Below, piece by piece: positions 43,623 through 54,002 of a stretch of 64,000 nt of DNA (position 1 is the stretch's first letter; each line of letters begins with the position of its first letter). The position numbers were made by a program, and so were the translations under genes. The notes under the pieces are model-generated. The model was not told where the DNA came from. It saw only the letters and a program-made list of their open reading frames with translations, and did no database searches. The DNA lies in contig CAZVKC010000033.1 of assembly GCA_964627455.1 (NCBI GenBank), positions 21,846-85,845 of the forward strand, read 5' to 3'. Source of the DNA: F-183 sp964627455. Its GTDB lineage: Bacteria; Acidobacteriota; Terriglobia; Bryobacterales; Bryobacteraceae.

Positions 43623-45512
43623 TTACTCCATCGGGACCGTGGACGGGGCGCGCGAAACCTTGGCGCGTTTCGCTTCGCCGATATCGATCTGGTTGGCCTT
43701 CAACGTCTGGCCGGTGACCAGTTCCATCTGGACCTTGGCGCGGCTGTAGGCGGCCATGGCGGACACTTCGGACGCCTGTGCCGTTGCGAGATCGCGCTGG
43801 GCCTGAATCACGAAGAAGATGGTCGAGGCGCCGAGCGCGTACTTCTTCTGTTCGGCGTCGAGCGTCTGTTCCTGCAGCACGCGATTCTTCTGCGCGGTGA
43901 GGTAGCGGGCGCGGGCCTGCGTCACGCCGATGACGGCGTTCTGCACATCGACGCGGATCTGGTTGATCTGCTGCCGCTGGCGGATTTCCGCCTGGCGGAG
44001 GTTCAGCGATTCGCGAATGTAGTCGGCCTGCGCGGTGCGGTTGCGCAGCGGCACGCTGAGCGTGAAGCCGATGTTGTAGTCCGGGAAGTTGCGGCGGAAG
44101 ATCTGGGCGAGGGCGGTGCCGAATCCGCCGATGAAGAACGGATCGGCATTGGTGGTGTTACGCAGGTAATTCGCGGCGCCGGCCAAGGCGTTGTTCTGCA
44201 CCGTGCCCTGCACATCGAGTTGCGGCATAAGCTGGCTCTTGTTACCCAACATGCCGATCTTGCTGCTGTCGATGTTGATTTGCGTCTGCTTCAACTCCGG
44301 ACGGGAATCCATTGCAAGCTGGATCAGGTCCTGCAGCGGCTGCACCGGATCGGCCTTGTCGAGGCGCAGGCTGTCGGTGGGAACGATGCGGGCTTCGGCA
44401 ACCGACGGGCTGGAGGTTCCGGTGCGGCTGAGCGCGTTCTTGATGATCGTTTCCTGCTGCAGGACGCTGGTTTCGGAAACCGTGAGGTCCTGCTGGCGGG
44501 ATGCGACTTCGGCTTCCGCGCGAACGATTTCGATCGGCGCGAGAGTTCCGATTTCCACCTGCTTTTTATTGTCGTTGTACAGCTTTTCGGCGAGCGCCAA
44601 AGCCTGCTTGCGGACTTTGACGTCTTCGTTGAACGACACGAGATCCCAGTACAGATTGATAATGGCGGATACGGTCGTGATGACCTGCTGCTCGAACACG
44701 AGGTCCGACACGCGCTGGTCGTTCTTGGCGATGCGGATGTTGCGGTTGTTCACTGCGAGTCCGAAGCCGCGCAGGAGCGACTGGGTGAACTGCAGGCTCA
44801 TGTTACCGGATCCCGACGGGTTGAGGTCGCTCAGCCGGTTATTGCTCTTGAACGGCGCGTAGCTGAAGCCGTAGTTGACCTGCGTACCGGTGAGGAAGGC
44901 CTGCTGGTATCCGAAGTTGGTGCTCTGCGAATTGAATTGCAGAGCATTGGTGCCGACCGTGACCGAGTTTGACTGCGGGCTCGAACGGTGGCCGACGGTG
45001 TAGTTGAGGAAGATGTTCGGATCGAGGATCGGGATCGCCACGCCCGTCTGCGTGATGATCGTGCCGCTCGCGTTGTTGGCAGCGCCTGTCTGCGCGCCAG
45101 TTGCGCCGCCTGCGCCACCGGTTGCGCCGCCCGTCACCTGGCTTTGGACGCTCTGGGCGCCCTGGGTGATGGTGGTCGGAATACCGCGCAGAAGTCCGCC
45201 GGCGCGGGCGCGCATCAAGTCGATTGCGGCGGCTTCGGGGCCGTAACGCGACAGTTCGATATCCAGGTTGTTTTCGAGCGCCAGAGCAATCGCATCCTGC
45301 AGCGAGAGGTAGATCTTGCCGGCGCGGATCAGCGAATCGAGGCGATTCGAGTTGTTCAGGTTGATCGGGGGCACGTACCGCCCACGATAGTTATTCCTGA
45401 AGTTCCGGAAGTAATGCGGTTCTTCCACATTGACCCGCTCCTGAGCGGAGCCCGCCGGAGCCAAAACCAGAAGAACGCACAATTGAGCCAGAAGCGGCTT
45501 GAGTCGAGCCAT
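43623..45512 (-). CDS. TolC-family outer membrane protein
   Basis: A protein of 629 residues: signal peptide (PLLAQLCVLLVLAPAGSA), a Gly/Ala/Gln-rich low-complexity insert (about residues 120-150), and the two TolC repeats with long helices (DLVFEQQVITTVSAIINLYWDLVSFNEDV; RQRQQINQIRVDVQNAVIGVTQARARYLTA). It would form a trimeric outer-membrane channel. The inner-membrane and adapter partners are not adjacent. ATG at 45512 begins the signal peptide; the frame is open to 45539. The downstream regulator starts soon after its stop. Confidence 0.88.
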   Translation of the reverse strand: MARLKPLLAQLCVLLVLAPAGSAQERVNVEEPHYFRNFRNNYRGRYVPPINLNNSNRLDSLIRAGKIYLSLQDAIALALENNLDIELSRYGPEAAAIDLMRARAGGLLRGIPTTITQGAQSVQSQVTGGATGGAGGATGAQTGAANNASGTIITQTGVAIPILDPNIFLNYTVGHRSSPQSNSVTVGTNALQFNSQSTNFGYQQAFLTGTQVNYGFSYAPFKSNNRLSDLNPSGSGNMSLQFTQSLLRGFGLAVNNRNIRIAKNDQRVSDLVFEQQVITTVSAIINLYWDLVSFNEDVKVRKQALALAEKLYNDNKKQVEIGTLAPIEIVRAEAEVASRQQDLTVSETSVLQQETIIKNALSRTGTSSPSVAEARIVPTDSLRLDKADPVQPLQDLIQLAMDSRPELKQTQINIDSSKIGMLGNKSQLMPQLDVQGTVQNNALAGAANYLRNTTNADPFFIGGFGTALAQIFRRNFPDYNIGFTLSVPLRNRTAQADYIRESLNLRQAEIRQRQQINQIRVDVQNAVIGVTQARARYLTAQKNRVLQEQTLDAEQKKYALGASTIFFVIQAQRDLATAQASEVSAMAAYSRAKVQMELVTGQTLKANQIDIGEAKRAKVSRAPSTVPME

Positions 45513-45656
45513 GTATCCCTTATCCCTAGATTGGAGCACTGCGTGTATGGACGCTCTCAGAACCGTCCATGGTAACCCGAAATATGAAATGCAATGCGCC
45601 TGCCAAGCGTAAAATCATGATAACTCAGCAGTTATGCGACTATAAAGTGTTCGGAA

Positions 45657-45675
45657 ATGGGACGAATCGCCCCAT
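45657..45675. promoter_or_regulatory. 19-base near-perfect palindrome upstream of pyrE
   Basis: ATGGGACGAATCGCCCCAT has arms ATGGG/CCCAT and CGA/TCG with one mismatch. It lies between a possible -10 box (TATAAA at 45641) and the pyrE start, so it could be an operator or part of a leader hairpin. Confidence 0.45.
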
Positions 45676-45711
45676 CCTCGGACATCGGTGGTATCCTGCC
45701 CATTGAACACC

Positions 45712-46293
45712 ATGGAAGTGATGGAAGCTTTTCATCAGACCGGCGCGTACCTGAAAGGGCACTTTCGCCTGACCAGCGGACTCCACAGTCCGGAATACCT
45801 GCAATGCGCCAAGGTCCTGCAGCATCCGGCACATGCGGAGCAGTTCGGCCGGGATATGGCTGCGAAACTGACGGCGCTCGCCCCGGCCCGGAAGATCGAC
45901 GTGGTGGTTTCGCCGGCCATGGGTGGGCTGATTATCGGCCACGAGGTCGCCCGCGCGCTGGGGGTTCGTCATATCTTTACCGAACGCGACGCTTCGGACG
46001 GCAAGATGACGTTGCGCCGCGGCTTTGCGGTCGAACCGGGCGAAACTGCGGTCGTGATTGAAGATGTCGTGACGACCGGCGGGAGTTCCCGGGAAGTGAT
46101 CGACCTGCTGGAGGCGGCAGGCGCGAACGTGCTGGGCGCGGGGTCGATCATCGACCGCAGCGGCGGCAAGGCCGACATCGGAGTTCCCCGGGTGGCGCTC
46201 GCAGTGTTGCAGGTGACGGCATATCAGCCGGAATCCTGCCCGCTGTGCGCCGAGGGACTCCCGGTGGTGAAGCCGGGCTCGCGTAAGTCCTAG
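45712..46293 (+). CDS. pyrE: orotate phosphoribosyltransferase PyrE
   Basis: A protein of 193 residues. The PRPP-binding loop is VVIEDVVTTGGSS and the family signatures are YLKGHFRLTSGLHSPEYLQCAKVL and VVSPAMGGLIIGHEVARALG. It joins orotate to PRPP to form OMP in pyrimidine synthesis. The ATG at 45712 gives the usual N-terminal length; one more in-frame ATG lies three codons on. Ends three bases before truA. Confidence 0.94.
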   Translation: MEVMEAFHQTGAYLKGHFRLTSGLHSPEYLQCAKVLQHPAHAEQFGRDMAAKLTALAPARKIDVVVSPAMGGLIIGHEVARALGVRHIFTERDASDGKMTLRRGFAVEPGETAVVIEDVVTTGGSSREVIDLLEAAGANVLGAGSIIDRSGGKADIGVPRVALAVLQVTAYQPESCPLCAEGLPVVKPGSRKS

Positions 46294-46295
46294 AA

Positions 46296-47081
46296 ATGTC
46301 GCGGCGGATCCGCATCACCGTCGCCTACGACGGCACCGCGTATAAAGGATGGCAGGTCCAGCCGGGGCTGCCGACGATCCAGCAGGTTCTGGAAGATATT
46401 GTCGGCGGCATAGAGGGCAAGCCGGTGCATGTGGCGGGATCGGGGCGGACCGACGCCGGGGTCCACGCACGGGCGCAGGTGGCGGCGTTCACACTGGAGA
46501 ATCCGATTCCCTGCGACAACCTGCGAAAGGCGATCAACCGGCTGCTGCCGGAGGACGTGCGCGTGATGGAGGTCCAGGAAACGCACGGGGATTTTCACCC
46601 GCGGTTCGATGCGGTGGCGAAGACCTACGAATACCGGATCTGGCGCAAGGAGATCTGCACGCCTTTCGAACGGCGGTTCGTGCATCACCATCCGTATCCT
46701 TTGAATGAAGACGCGATCCACGCCGCCGCGCCGTTGCTCGAAGGCGAGCACGATTTCACGGCGTTTGCGGCGTCGGACGATCGCGACGAACTGGGACAAT
46801 CGAAGGTCCGGACCATCTTTTCGTCGCGCAGCCATTCGACCGGCGACGGGCTGCTGATTTATCGTGTACGCGGCAGCGGGTTCCTGAAGCACATGGTGCG
46901 GAATATCGTGGGCGTGCTGCTGCATGTGGGCCGCGGGAATGTTTCACAGGAACAATTACGGGCGCGGTTGCGGCCGGGGTGCGGGATCCCGGCGGGTCCC
47001 ACGGCGCCGGCTCGCGGACTCTTTCTTGTGTCGGTCGAGTATCCTAACCGTGACGGAAATCATCCTATAGAGATACCGTAG
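46296..47081 (+). CDS. truA: tRNA pseudouridine synthase TruA
   Basis: A protein of 261 residues. The catalytic aspartate is Asp53 in GSGRTDAGVHA; other signatures are AYDGTAYKGWQVQ at the start and FLKHMVRNIVG. It makes pseudouridine 38-40 in the tRNA anticodon arm. It begins three bases after pyrE and its stop overlaps the next gene's start by one base. Confidence 0.96.
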   Translation: MSRRIRITVAYDGTAYKGWQVQPGLPTIQQVLEDIVGGIEGKPVHVAGSGRTDAGVHARAQVAAFTLENPIPCDNLRKAINRLLPEDVRVMEVQETHGDFHPRFDAVAKTYEYRIWRKEICTPFERRFVHHHPYPLNEDAIHAAAPLLEGEHDFTAFAASDDRDELGQSKVRTIFSSRSHSTGDGLLIYRVRGSGFLKHMVRNIVGVLLHVGRGNVSQEQLRARLRPGCGIPAGPTAPARGLFLVSVEYPNRDGNHPIEIP

Positions 47082-48025
47082 TGCCATCAACCCTGGATTT
47101 CCTGGCGCGGCACGGATACTGGTTCGTATTCGTGACCGTGCTGGCTGAACAACTCGGATTGCCGATTCCGGCCGTACCCGTGCTGGTGGCGATGGGTGCG
47201 CTTGCCGGCCTGGGACAACTGTCGTTCCTCGCCAGCCTGATGCTGGCGGTGGCGGCATGCCTGGGTGCGGATTTTGTGTGGTTCCTGCTGGGACGGCGCA
47301 AGGGACTGTCCGTGTTGCGCACCCTCTGCAGGATCTCGCTCGAACCGGATTCCTGCGTGAGTATTGCGAAGGACTGGTTCCGGCGTTGGGGGAACTCGGC
47401 GCTGCTGTTCGCGAAGTTCATTCCGGGATTCAGCACGGCGGCGCCTCCGATGGCGGGGGTCAACCGGATGACGACGGCGCGGTTTCTGGCTTACGACGCT
47501 GCGGGATCCTTCGCCTGGGCTGGTTCGTCGATGCTCGCGGGTTATCTCTTTCATAATCAGCTCGAGTTGCTGCTCGAATGGCTGCGGCAGATGGGTTCGT
47601 GGTTTGGCGCGCTGCTGTTGGGCGGCCTCGGGGCGTACATCGCGCTGAAGTGGTATCAGCGCCACCGGTTGATCCACCGGTTCCTGATGGCGCGGATTTC
47701 CCCGGACGAGTTGTGGGATCGCATGCAGGCCGGCGAGGATCTCACCATTGTCGACCTGCGCGGGGCCCTGGAGCTGGAAGAAACGCAATCCAAGTTGCCC
47801 GGCGCGATGTGGTTGAGCATCAGCGAATTGGACACCCGGCATGGGGAGATTCCGCGCGATCGCGAGATCATCCTTTATTGTTCTTGACCCAACGAAGCGA
47901 CGAGCGCCCGGGTGGCGCTGCTACTCAGCCGGAAGGGGATCGACAATATCCGCCTGCTCGTGGGTGGATACGAGGGATGGATCACTCGGGGCTTCGATGT
48001 GTCCCGGATCGAGACTCAGCCCTAA
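47081..48025 (+). CDS. DedA membrane protein fused to a rhodanese domain, with in-frame TGA at the catalytic position (candidate selenoprotein)
   Basis: The first 200 residues are a DedA/SNARE-associated membrane protein (AEQLGLPIPAVPVLVAMGAL; FAKFIPGFSTAAPPMAG). A C-terminal rhodanese domain follows (LTIVDLRGALELEETQ; LPGAMWLSISEL). At codon 269 (47885-47887) is a TGA. The reading then continues in the same frame with good rhodanese sequence (PNEATSARVALLLSRKG; LLVGGYEGW) to TAA at 48023-48025. In related DedA-rhodanese fusions this stretch reads YCSCPNEATSAR, so the TGA replaces the second cysteine, which aligns with the catalytic one. If the TGA is read as selenocysteine the product has 314 residues; if it stops, 268 with a dead rhodanese. 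A point error or a true nonsense mutation remain possible. GTG start. Confidence 0.85.
47903..47919 (+). promoter_or_regulatory. SECIS-like hairpin after the in-frame TGA
   Basis: AGCGCC and GGCGCT form a perfect six-base stem around the loop CGGGT. The loop begins 21 bases after the TGA and has G at its second position, which are the known features of bacterial selenocysteine insertion elements (loop 16-37 bases from the TGA, G among the first two loop bases). A 5' AGC and a 3' GCT could lengthen the stem across a small bulge. Confidence 0.55.
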
Positions 48026-48106
48026 TTCCTGCGCCTTCGCGGCGGGCGCCCGTTTTCATTACGGCGTTTTCCGACTACACTGGGAAAATTCCCGGAGGTC
48101 CCGAAA

Positions 48107-50995
48107 ATGCCGAACAGACAACAGTACTACCTGATTTGCGTAGGTACCGTCTTTCTTGCCGCCTGCCCTTGCAGTTGCTACTTCGCTCAGCCTTTGGCGA
48201 AGCCATCCTTACCGCCAGTCATTGAAGAGAACCTCGGCCAGGCTGATCCGGCGTATCGATACTATGCATCCCGGTCCGGACTTTCCGCTTTGTTTGACGA
48301 CAAAGGTCTGACGATTGACGTTCGCGGCGAGGCGGTGCGATTGGAACTCGAGGGAGATTCGCGTCCCGCGGCGGGCCGCCGGGCCAAGCCGGAAGACGAG
48401 CGGCTCACGCGGGTCAATTACTTTGTGGGCCAGGACGCGTCCCGCTGGATCCGCAATGTACGGACGTTCGGACGGGTCCGGTATAGCGGCGTCTATCTGG
48501 GAATCGACATGGTGTTCCACGGGTCAGTGGCGGAGGGCCGCGAAATCGAACAGGACTTCGAAGTCGCGGCCGGCGCGGATCCAAGGCGGATCCGAATGCG
48601 GTTCGCCGGCGCCCGGCAGGTGGAAGCCGCCGAGTCGGGCGATTTGTTGATTCGCACGGCTACGCAAACGATTTCATGGAAGAAGCCTTCGGTCTATCAG
48701 ATGGTGTCGCGCCGGAGAGTTCCGGTGGAGGCGCGCTACCGGGTGCAGGAAGACAACTCGGTGGGTTTCGAACTCGGCCGATACGACGGATCGAAACCCA
48801 TGGTGATCGATCCAGTGATCGCTTTCGCCACTTACACCGGTTCCGCCGGCAACGATGGACCCGGGCGGGTGGCGACCGACGCACAAGGGAACGTGTACAT
48901 CGCGGGATCGACCAATGATCCGACGTTCCCGGTGAGTCCAGGCGGATTCACTCGCAATACGCCGGGCGCCTACAATCTCAATGCGACCGTCACCAAAATG
49001 AACGCCAGCGGCACGCAAGCGATGTTCACCACGCATTTCGGCGGCAGCGTATCGACCTTCGGATCCGGTATCGCGGTCGACAGCGCGGGCAACATTTATC
49101 TGTGCGGCGGCACCACCAGCCCGGACTTTCCTGTCACGCCGGGCGCCATCGGGCAATCCTCGCGACAGGGGGACGAGATGGGCGGATTTGTCGCCAAACT
49201 CAACGCGTCAGGCAATCAGTTGCTCTATGGGACCTACCTGGATGGTTCGCGGATCGACTTCGCGACCAGCATCATCGTGGATACGCAAGGCAACGCCTAT
49301 GTCGCCGGCGTGACGAATTCGAACAACTTCCCGGCGACGCCGGATTCGTTCCAGCCTTCCTTCCGCGCCTCGGGAACCAGCCCGGGCTTTGACGGATTCA
49401 TTACGAAACTGAATCCGCAGGCGACACGCCTGGTGTACTCCACCTTCCTCGGCGGCAGCGGCAACGACATCATCTGGGGACTGGCGCTCGATAGCGACGG
49501 ATCCGTTTATGCAGCGGGCAATACGTCGAGCACGAATTTCCCGGTGACTGCGCGGGCGGCACGGGGAACCTACAGCGGGGGAAGCGGACGCAATGACTGG
49601 TATTACACAGCCGGCGACGGATTCGCCGCCAAGTTGAGCGCGGATGGATCCACGCTGCGGTACGCGACCTACATCGGCGGACGCCAGGACGACGCCGCGA
49701 TGTCGATCGCCATCGATCCGCAAGGCAACGCGTATGTGGGTGGATCGACGCTTTCGACCGATTTCCCGGTGACGAACGGCGCCTGGCAGACGGCTTATCG
49801 CGGATCGGGCGGGGAGAACACCAATCCTTCCGGGGACGGTTTCGTCACGAAGATCAATCCCGACGGGACAGCTTTTCTCTATTCGACCCTGGCAGGCGGC
49901 ACGCGGGACGATCGCATTTGGAGCCTGTCGGTTGAACCTTCGACCGGGGCCGTTTGGGCCGCCGGACATACGCTGTCCCGCGACTTCCCCGTGACGGCGG
50001 ACGCGGCGCAAAAGACCTATGCGGGGGATCGCGCGGGTGAAGCGGTGAGCCTCGGCGACGCCTTTATCCTGCGTCTCAACCCGGCCGGTTCGGGCGCGAC
50101 GTACGCGACCTACCATGGGGGCGCGGGCAACGACGTCGCCGTTGGCTTGACGATCGCCCGTGATGGATCCGTGGTGGTGGCTGGAGTGACGAGTTCCGCG
50201 AACCTGCCGGTCACGCCCGGGGTCTACCAGAATCGGGGCCGTGGCGGCGATACGCAGGGATCGCCGGTACTGGATACGTTTCTGCTGCGCTTGAATGAGC
50301 CTCCAGCGGCGCCGGTCGTATCGGTGTCTTCGGTCGTCAACGAGGCCAGCGGTAACGGCGGCGCCGTGTCGCCGGGCTTGCGAGTTCGGATTACCGGCCA
50401 GAACTTGGTGATCGACAAGCAGACCACACAGGTTCTTTTCGGAGGATTGCAGGCAGTGGTGTTTTCGGCGACCACCGATACGATTGTGGCGGCGGTTCCC
50501 TACGCGATCGCGCCGCAGGGCGACGCGCCGGTGACGTCCCTGGTTGTGGATGCGGGTGGGAACCGGTCCCAGCCGGTGACGATTCCGGTGGCGAGCGTGT
50601 TCCCCGGCATCTATGCAGCGACGGTGGCGAACGAAGATGGGTCCCTGAACTCGGCGGATACGCCCGCGGCGGCCGGTTCACTGGTCAGCTTTGTGGCGAC
50701 CGGTGAGGGGCAGACGGATCCTCCGGGAGAGGACGGCAAGGTGGCAGATGGGGATGCCTTGCCTGTTCCGGTTACGCCGGTTGTCGTGGCAGTCGGGGAT
50801 CAGGGGGTGGAAGTCGTATCGGCCCAGGCGGTTGCAGGTGAGCCGGCGGGGAAGATCAGGGTAACGGTGAGGATCCCCGGCGACTTGCCGGCCGGAGAGT
50901 ATGCGCTGGTGCTGCTGATGGGGGATGCGCAAAGCCAGGGAGGGGTGCGGGTGGTAGTTTCGGATCCGGCACAATCGCCGCGGCCGCTTCATTAA
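48107..50995 (+). CDS. secreted SBBP-repeat (beta-propeller) protein with Solibacter C-terminal domain
   Basis: A protein of 962 residues. N-terminal export signal with a possible lipobox (LAAC, Cys20), a DUF7948-like domain (about 35-250), six or more SBBP repeats (about 250-730; each like ATDAQGNVYIAGSTNDPTFPV and FVTKINPDGTAFLYSTLAGG), and a C-terminal Ig-like region from about 735 (NEASGNGGAVSPGLRVRITG; IPGDLPAGEYALVLLM) that matches the Solibacter-typical domain TIGR03437. It is exported and probably surface or envelope associated; the ligand is unknown. ATG with GGAGG upstream. Confidence 0.9.
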   Translation: MPNRQQYYLICVGTVFLAACPCSCYFAQPLAKPSLPPVIEENLGQADPAYRYYASRSGLSALFDDKGLTIDVRGEAVRLELEGDSRPAAGRRAKPEDERLTRVNYFVGQDASRWIRNVRTFGRVRYSGVYLGIDMVFHGSVAEGREIEQDFEVAAGADPRRIRMRFAGARQVEAAESGDLLIRTATQTISWKKPSVYQMVSRRRVPVEARYRVQEDNSVGFELGRYDGSKPMVIDPVIAFATYTGSAGNDGPGRVATDAQGNVYIAGSTNDPTFPVSPGGFTRNTPGAYNLNATVTKMNASGTQAMFTTHFGGSVSTFGSGIAVDSAGNIYLCGGTTSPDFPVTPGAIGQSSRQGDEMGGFVAKLNASGNQLLYGTYLDGSRIDFATSIIVDTQGNAYVAGVTNSNNFPATPDSFQPSFRASGTSPGFDGFITKLNPQATRLVYSTFLGGSGNDIIWGLALDSDGSVYAAGNTSSTNFPVTARAARGTYSGGSGRNDWYYTAGDGFAAKLSADGSTLRYATYIGGRQDDAAMSIAIDPQGNAYVGGSTLSTDFPVTNGAWQTAYRGSGGENTNPSGDGFVTKINPDGTAFLYSTLAGGTRDDRIWSLSVEPSTGAVWAAGHTLSRDFPVTADAAQKTYAGDRAGEAVSLGDAFILRLNPAGSGATYATYHGGAGNDVAVGLTIARDGSVVVAGVTSSANLPVTPGVYQNRGRGGDTQGSPVLDTFLLRLNEPPAAPVVSVSSVVNEASGNGGAVSPGLRVRITGQNLVIDKQTTQVLFGGLQAVVFSATTDTIVAAVPYAIAPQGDAPVTSLVVDAGGNRSQPVTIPVASVFPGIYAATVANEDGSLNSADTPAAAGSLVSFVATGEGQTDPPGEDGKVADGDALPVPVTPVVVAVGDQGVEVVSAQAVAGEPAGKIRVTVRIPGDLPAGEYALVLLMGDAQSQGGVRVVVSDPAQSPRPLH

Positions 50996-51048
50996 GCTCA
51001 CTTCATGTGACTATTTTACCATTATTTACAATCACTTACATCTAAGTA

Positions 51049-51079
51049 TTGTCACTCCTCCAGGAACTGTGCTAATAAT
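51049..51079 (+). promoter_or_regulatory. groE promoter overlapped by a degenerate CIRCE operator
   Basis: TTGTCACTC-N9-CTGTGCTAA (51049-51075) matches the CIRCE consensus TTAGCACTC-N9-GAGTGCTAA at 14 of 18 positions with the exact nine-base spacer. The same bases supply -35 TTGTCA and, 18 bases later, -10 TAATAA. HrcA would bind here and repress groE without stress. Confidence 0.75.
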
Positions 51080-51182
51080 TTTAGAGGACACGGACGCATG
51101 CTGACAGGCTGCATCCGGATACGAAGTTCTCTAAGCTTCAACAACTCAATCTAAGAGACGTTTACTGGAGGCTGTACCCCAA

Positions 51183-51503
51183 ATGAACATCCGTCCGCTC
51201 TATGACCGCATCGTAATCAAGCGGCTCGAAGAGAAGGAAAACAAGGTCGGTGGATTGTACATCCCCGATTCCGCCAAGGAAAAGCCGCAGGAAGGCGAAG
51301 TCGTTGCCGTGGGCAAGGGCAAGCGCCTGGAAGACGGCACCGTGGTTCCGCTCGACGTGAAGGTCGGCGACAAGATTCTGTTCGGCAAGTATTCGGGCTC
51401 GGACATCAAGATCGACGGCGAAGAGTACATGATCATGCGCGAAGACGAAGTCCTCGGCATCGTGGAAGATTCCGCCCCGGTCACCAAGAAGAAGTCTGCG
51501 TAA
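51183..51503 (+). CDS. groES: co-chaperonin GroES
   Basis: A protein of 106 residues starting MNIRPLYDRIVIKRLE, with the mobile-loop region KVGGLYIPDSAKEKPQEGEV and the GKGKR and KVGDKILFGKYSG segments. It caps the GroEL ring. The ATG follows a GGAGG site. Starts the heat-shock operon with groEL 24 bases later, under a CIRCE-like operator. Confidence 0.97.
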   Translation: MNIRPLYDRIVIKRLEEKENKVGGLYIPDSAKEKPQEGEVVAVGKGKRLEDGTVVPLDVKVGDKILFGKYSGSDIKIDGEEYMIMREDEVLGIVEDSAPVTKKKSA

Positions 51504-51527
51504 GAGATACGAGGAGACACAAGAGAC

Positions 51528-53159
<1,632 letters not shown>

Positions 53160-53196
53160 ACTGTAGTTCCTGCCAGTCTCGCTTTGGGTCCAAGAG

Positions 53197-53232
53197 AGCC
53201 CGCTCCCCAAAAGGGGGCGGGCTTTTTGCTTT
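53197..53232 (+). terminator. intrinsic terminator of groESL
   Basis: AGCCCGCTCCCC pairs with GGGGGCGGGCT (one bulged T) around AAAA and is followed by TTTTTGCTTTT. Confidence 0.9.
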
Positions 53233-53315
53233 TCTCGCGCCGCCACCATTTTTGTGAGATGTACTGAACGGAAGTTGCGCTTTCTGATCGAGCGGACAGG
53301 ACCGCCGGAGGCGAC

Positions 53316-53978
53316 ATGGAGACATTGAGATCAGAACTGTTTCGAGGGGATGCACGGCTTGAAAAAGCGCTGAACAGCGATCCGGGCCATATCGTTCCCG
53401 GCGACCGGGGCGAGCACGTCCGAAAGATCCAACTGGCGCTGATCCAACTGGACGGCGCGCCGATTCAGGCCGACGGGCAGTACGGTCCCGCAACAGCCGC
53501 GGCCGTACTGGCCTACAAACGCAAACGAAGCATCATCAACCCCTCCTATCAGACCCAGGCTGACAATATCGTGGGCAGAATGACGATGGCCGCGCTGGAT
53601 CGCGAGATGCTGGCGCTGGGGCCTGGTTCGAACGCATGTCTCGTGTCGGATTTGTTCCGCGGGGATGCGCGCCTCGAAATGACCCTGCGCAGTGACTCGC
53701 ACCATGTGGTCCCCGGGGATCGCGGGGAGTTCGTCAGCAAGATTCAGTACGCCGTCCTTGTTCTCGAAGGAGGACGCATCAACGGGGGCGAGTTGCAGAG
53801 CCGGCTCTATGGACCCGAAACGGCCAAAGTTGTCCATGCGTATAAGTCCCGGCGAAGGATCGTGAACACCGCCTACCAACAAGCGGCCGACAATATCGTG
53901 GGCAAAATGACCATCCGCTCCCTCGACTCAGAGATGGCGGTGTACGAGAGCAAGGAACGGATCTTCTCAAGCCGGTAG
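53316..53978 (+). CDS. protein with two tandem peptidoglycan-binding-like repeats
   Basis: A protein of 220 residues built from two repeats of about 107 residues. Each begins LFRGDARLE, then HxVPGDRGE with a helix KIQ, then YGP.TA..V.AYK and DNIVG.MT..SLD or ALD. The core matches the PG-binding (helical) family with the changes usual in bacterial effector-linked forms. No signal peptide is visible. A gene with a GxSxG fold follows after 24 bases, so the pair probably acts together. Function unknown. Confidence 0.75.
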   Translation: METLRSELFRGDARLEKALNSDPGHIVPGDRGEHVRKIQLALIQLDGAPIQADGQYGPATAAAVLAYKRKRSIINPSYQTQADNIVGRMTMAALDREMLALGPGSNACLVSDLFRGDARLEMTLRSDSHHVVPGDRGEFVSKIQYAVLVLEGGRINGGELQSRLYGPETAKVVHAYKSRRRIVNTAYQQAADNIVGKMTIRSLDSEMAVYESKERIFSSR

Positions 53979-54002
53979 TTTCCGGGGGTCTGCGAAACAC
54001 AC

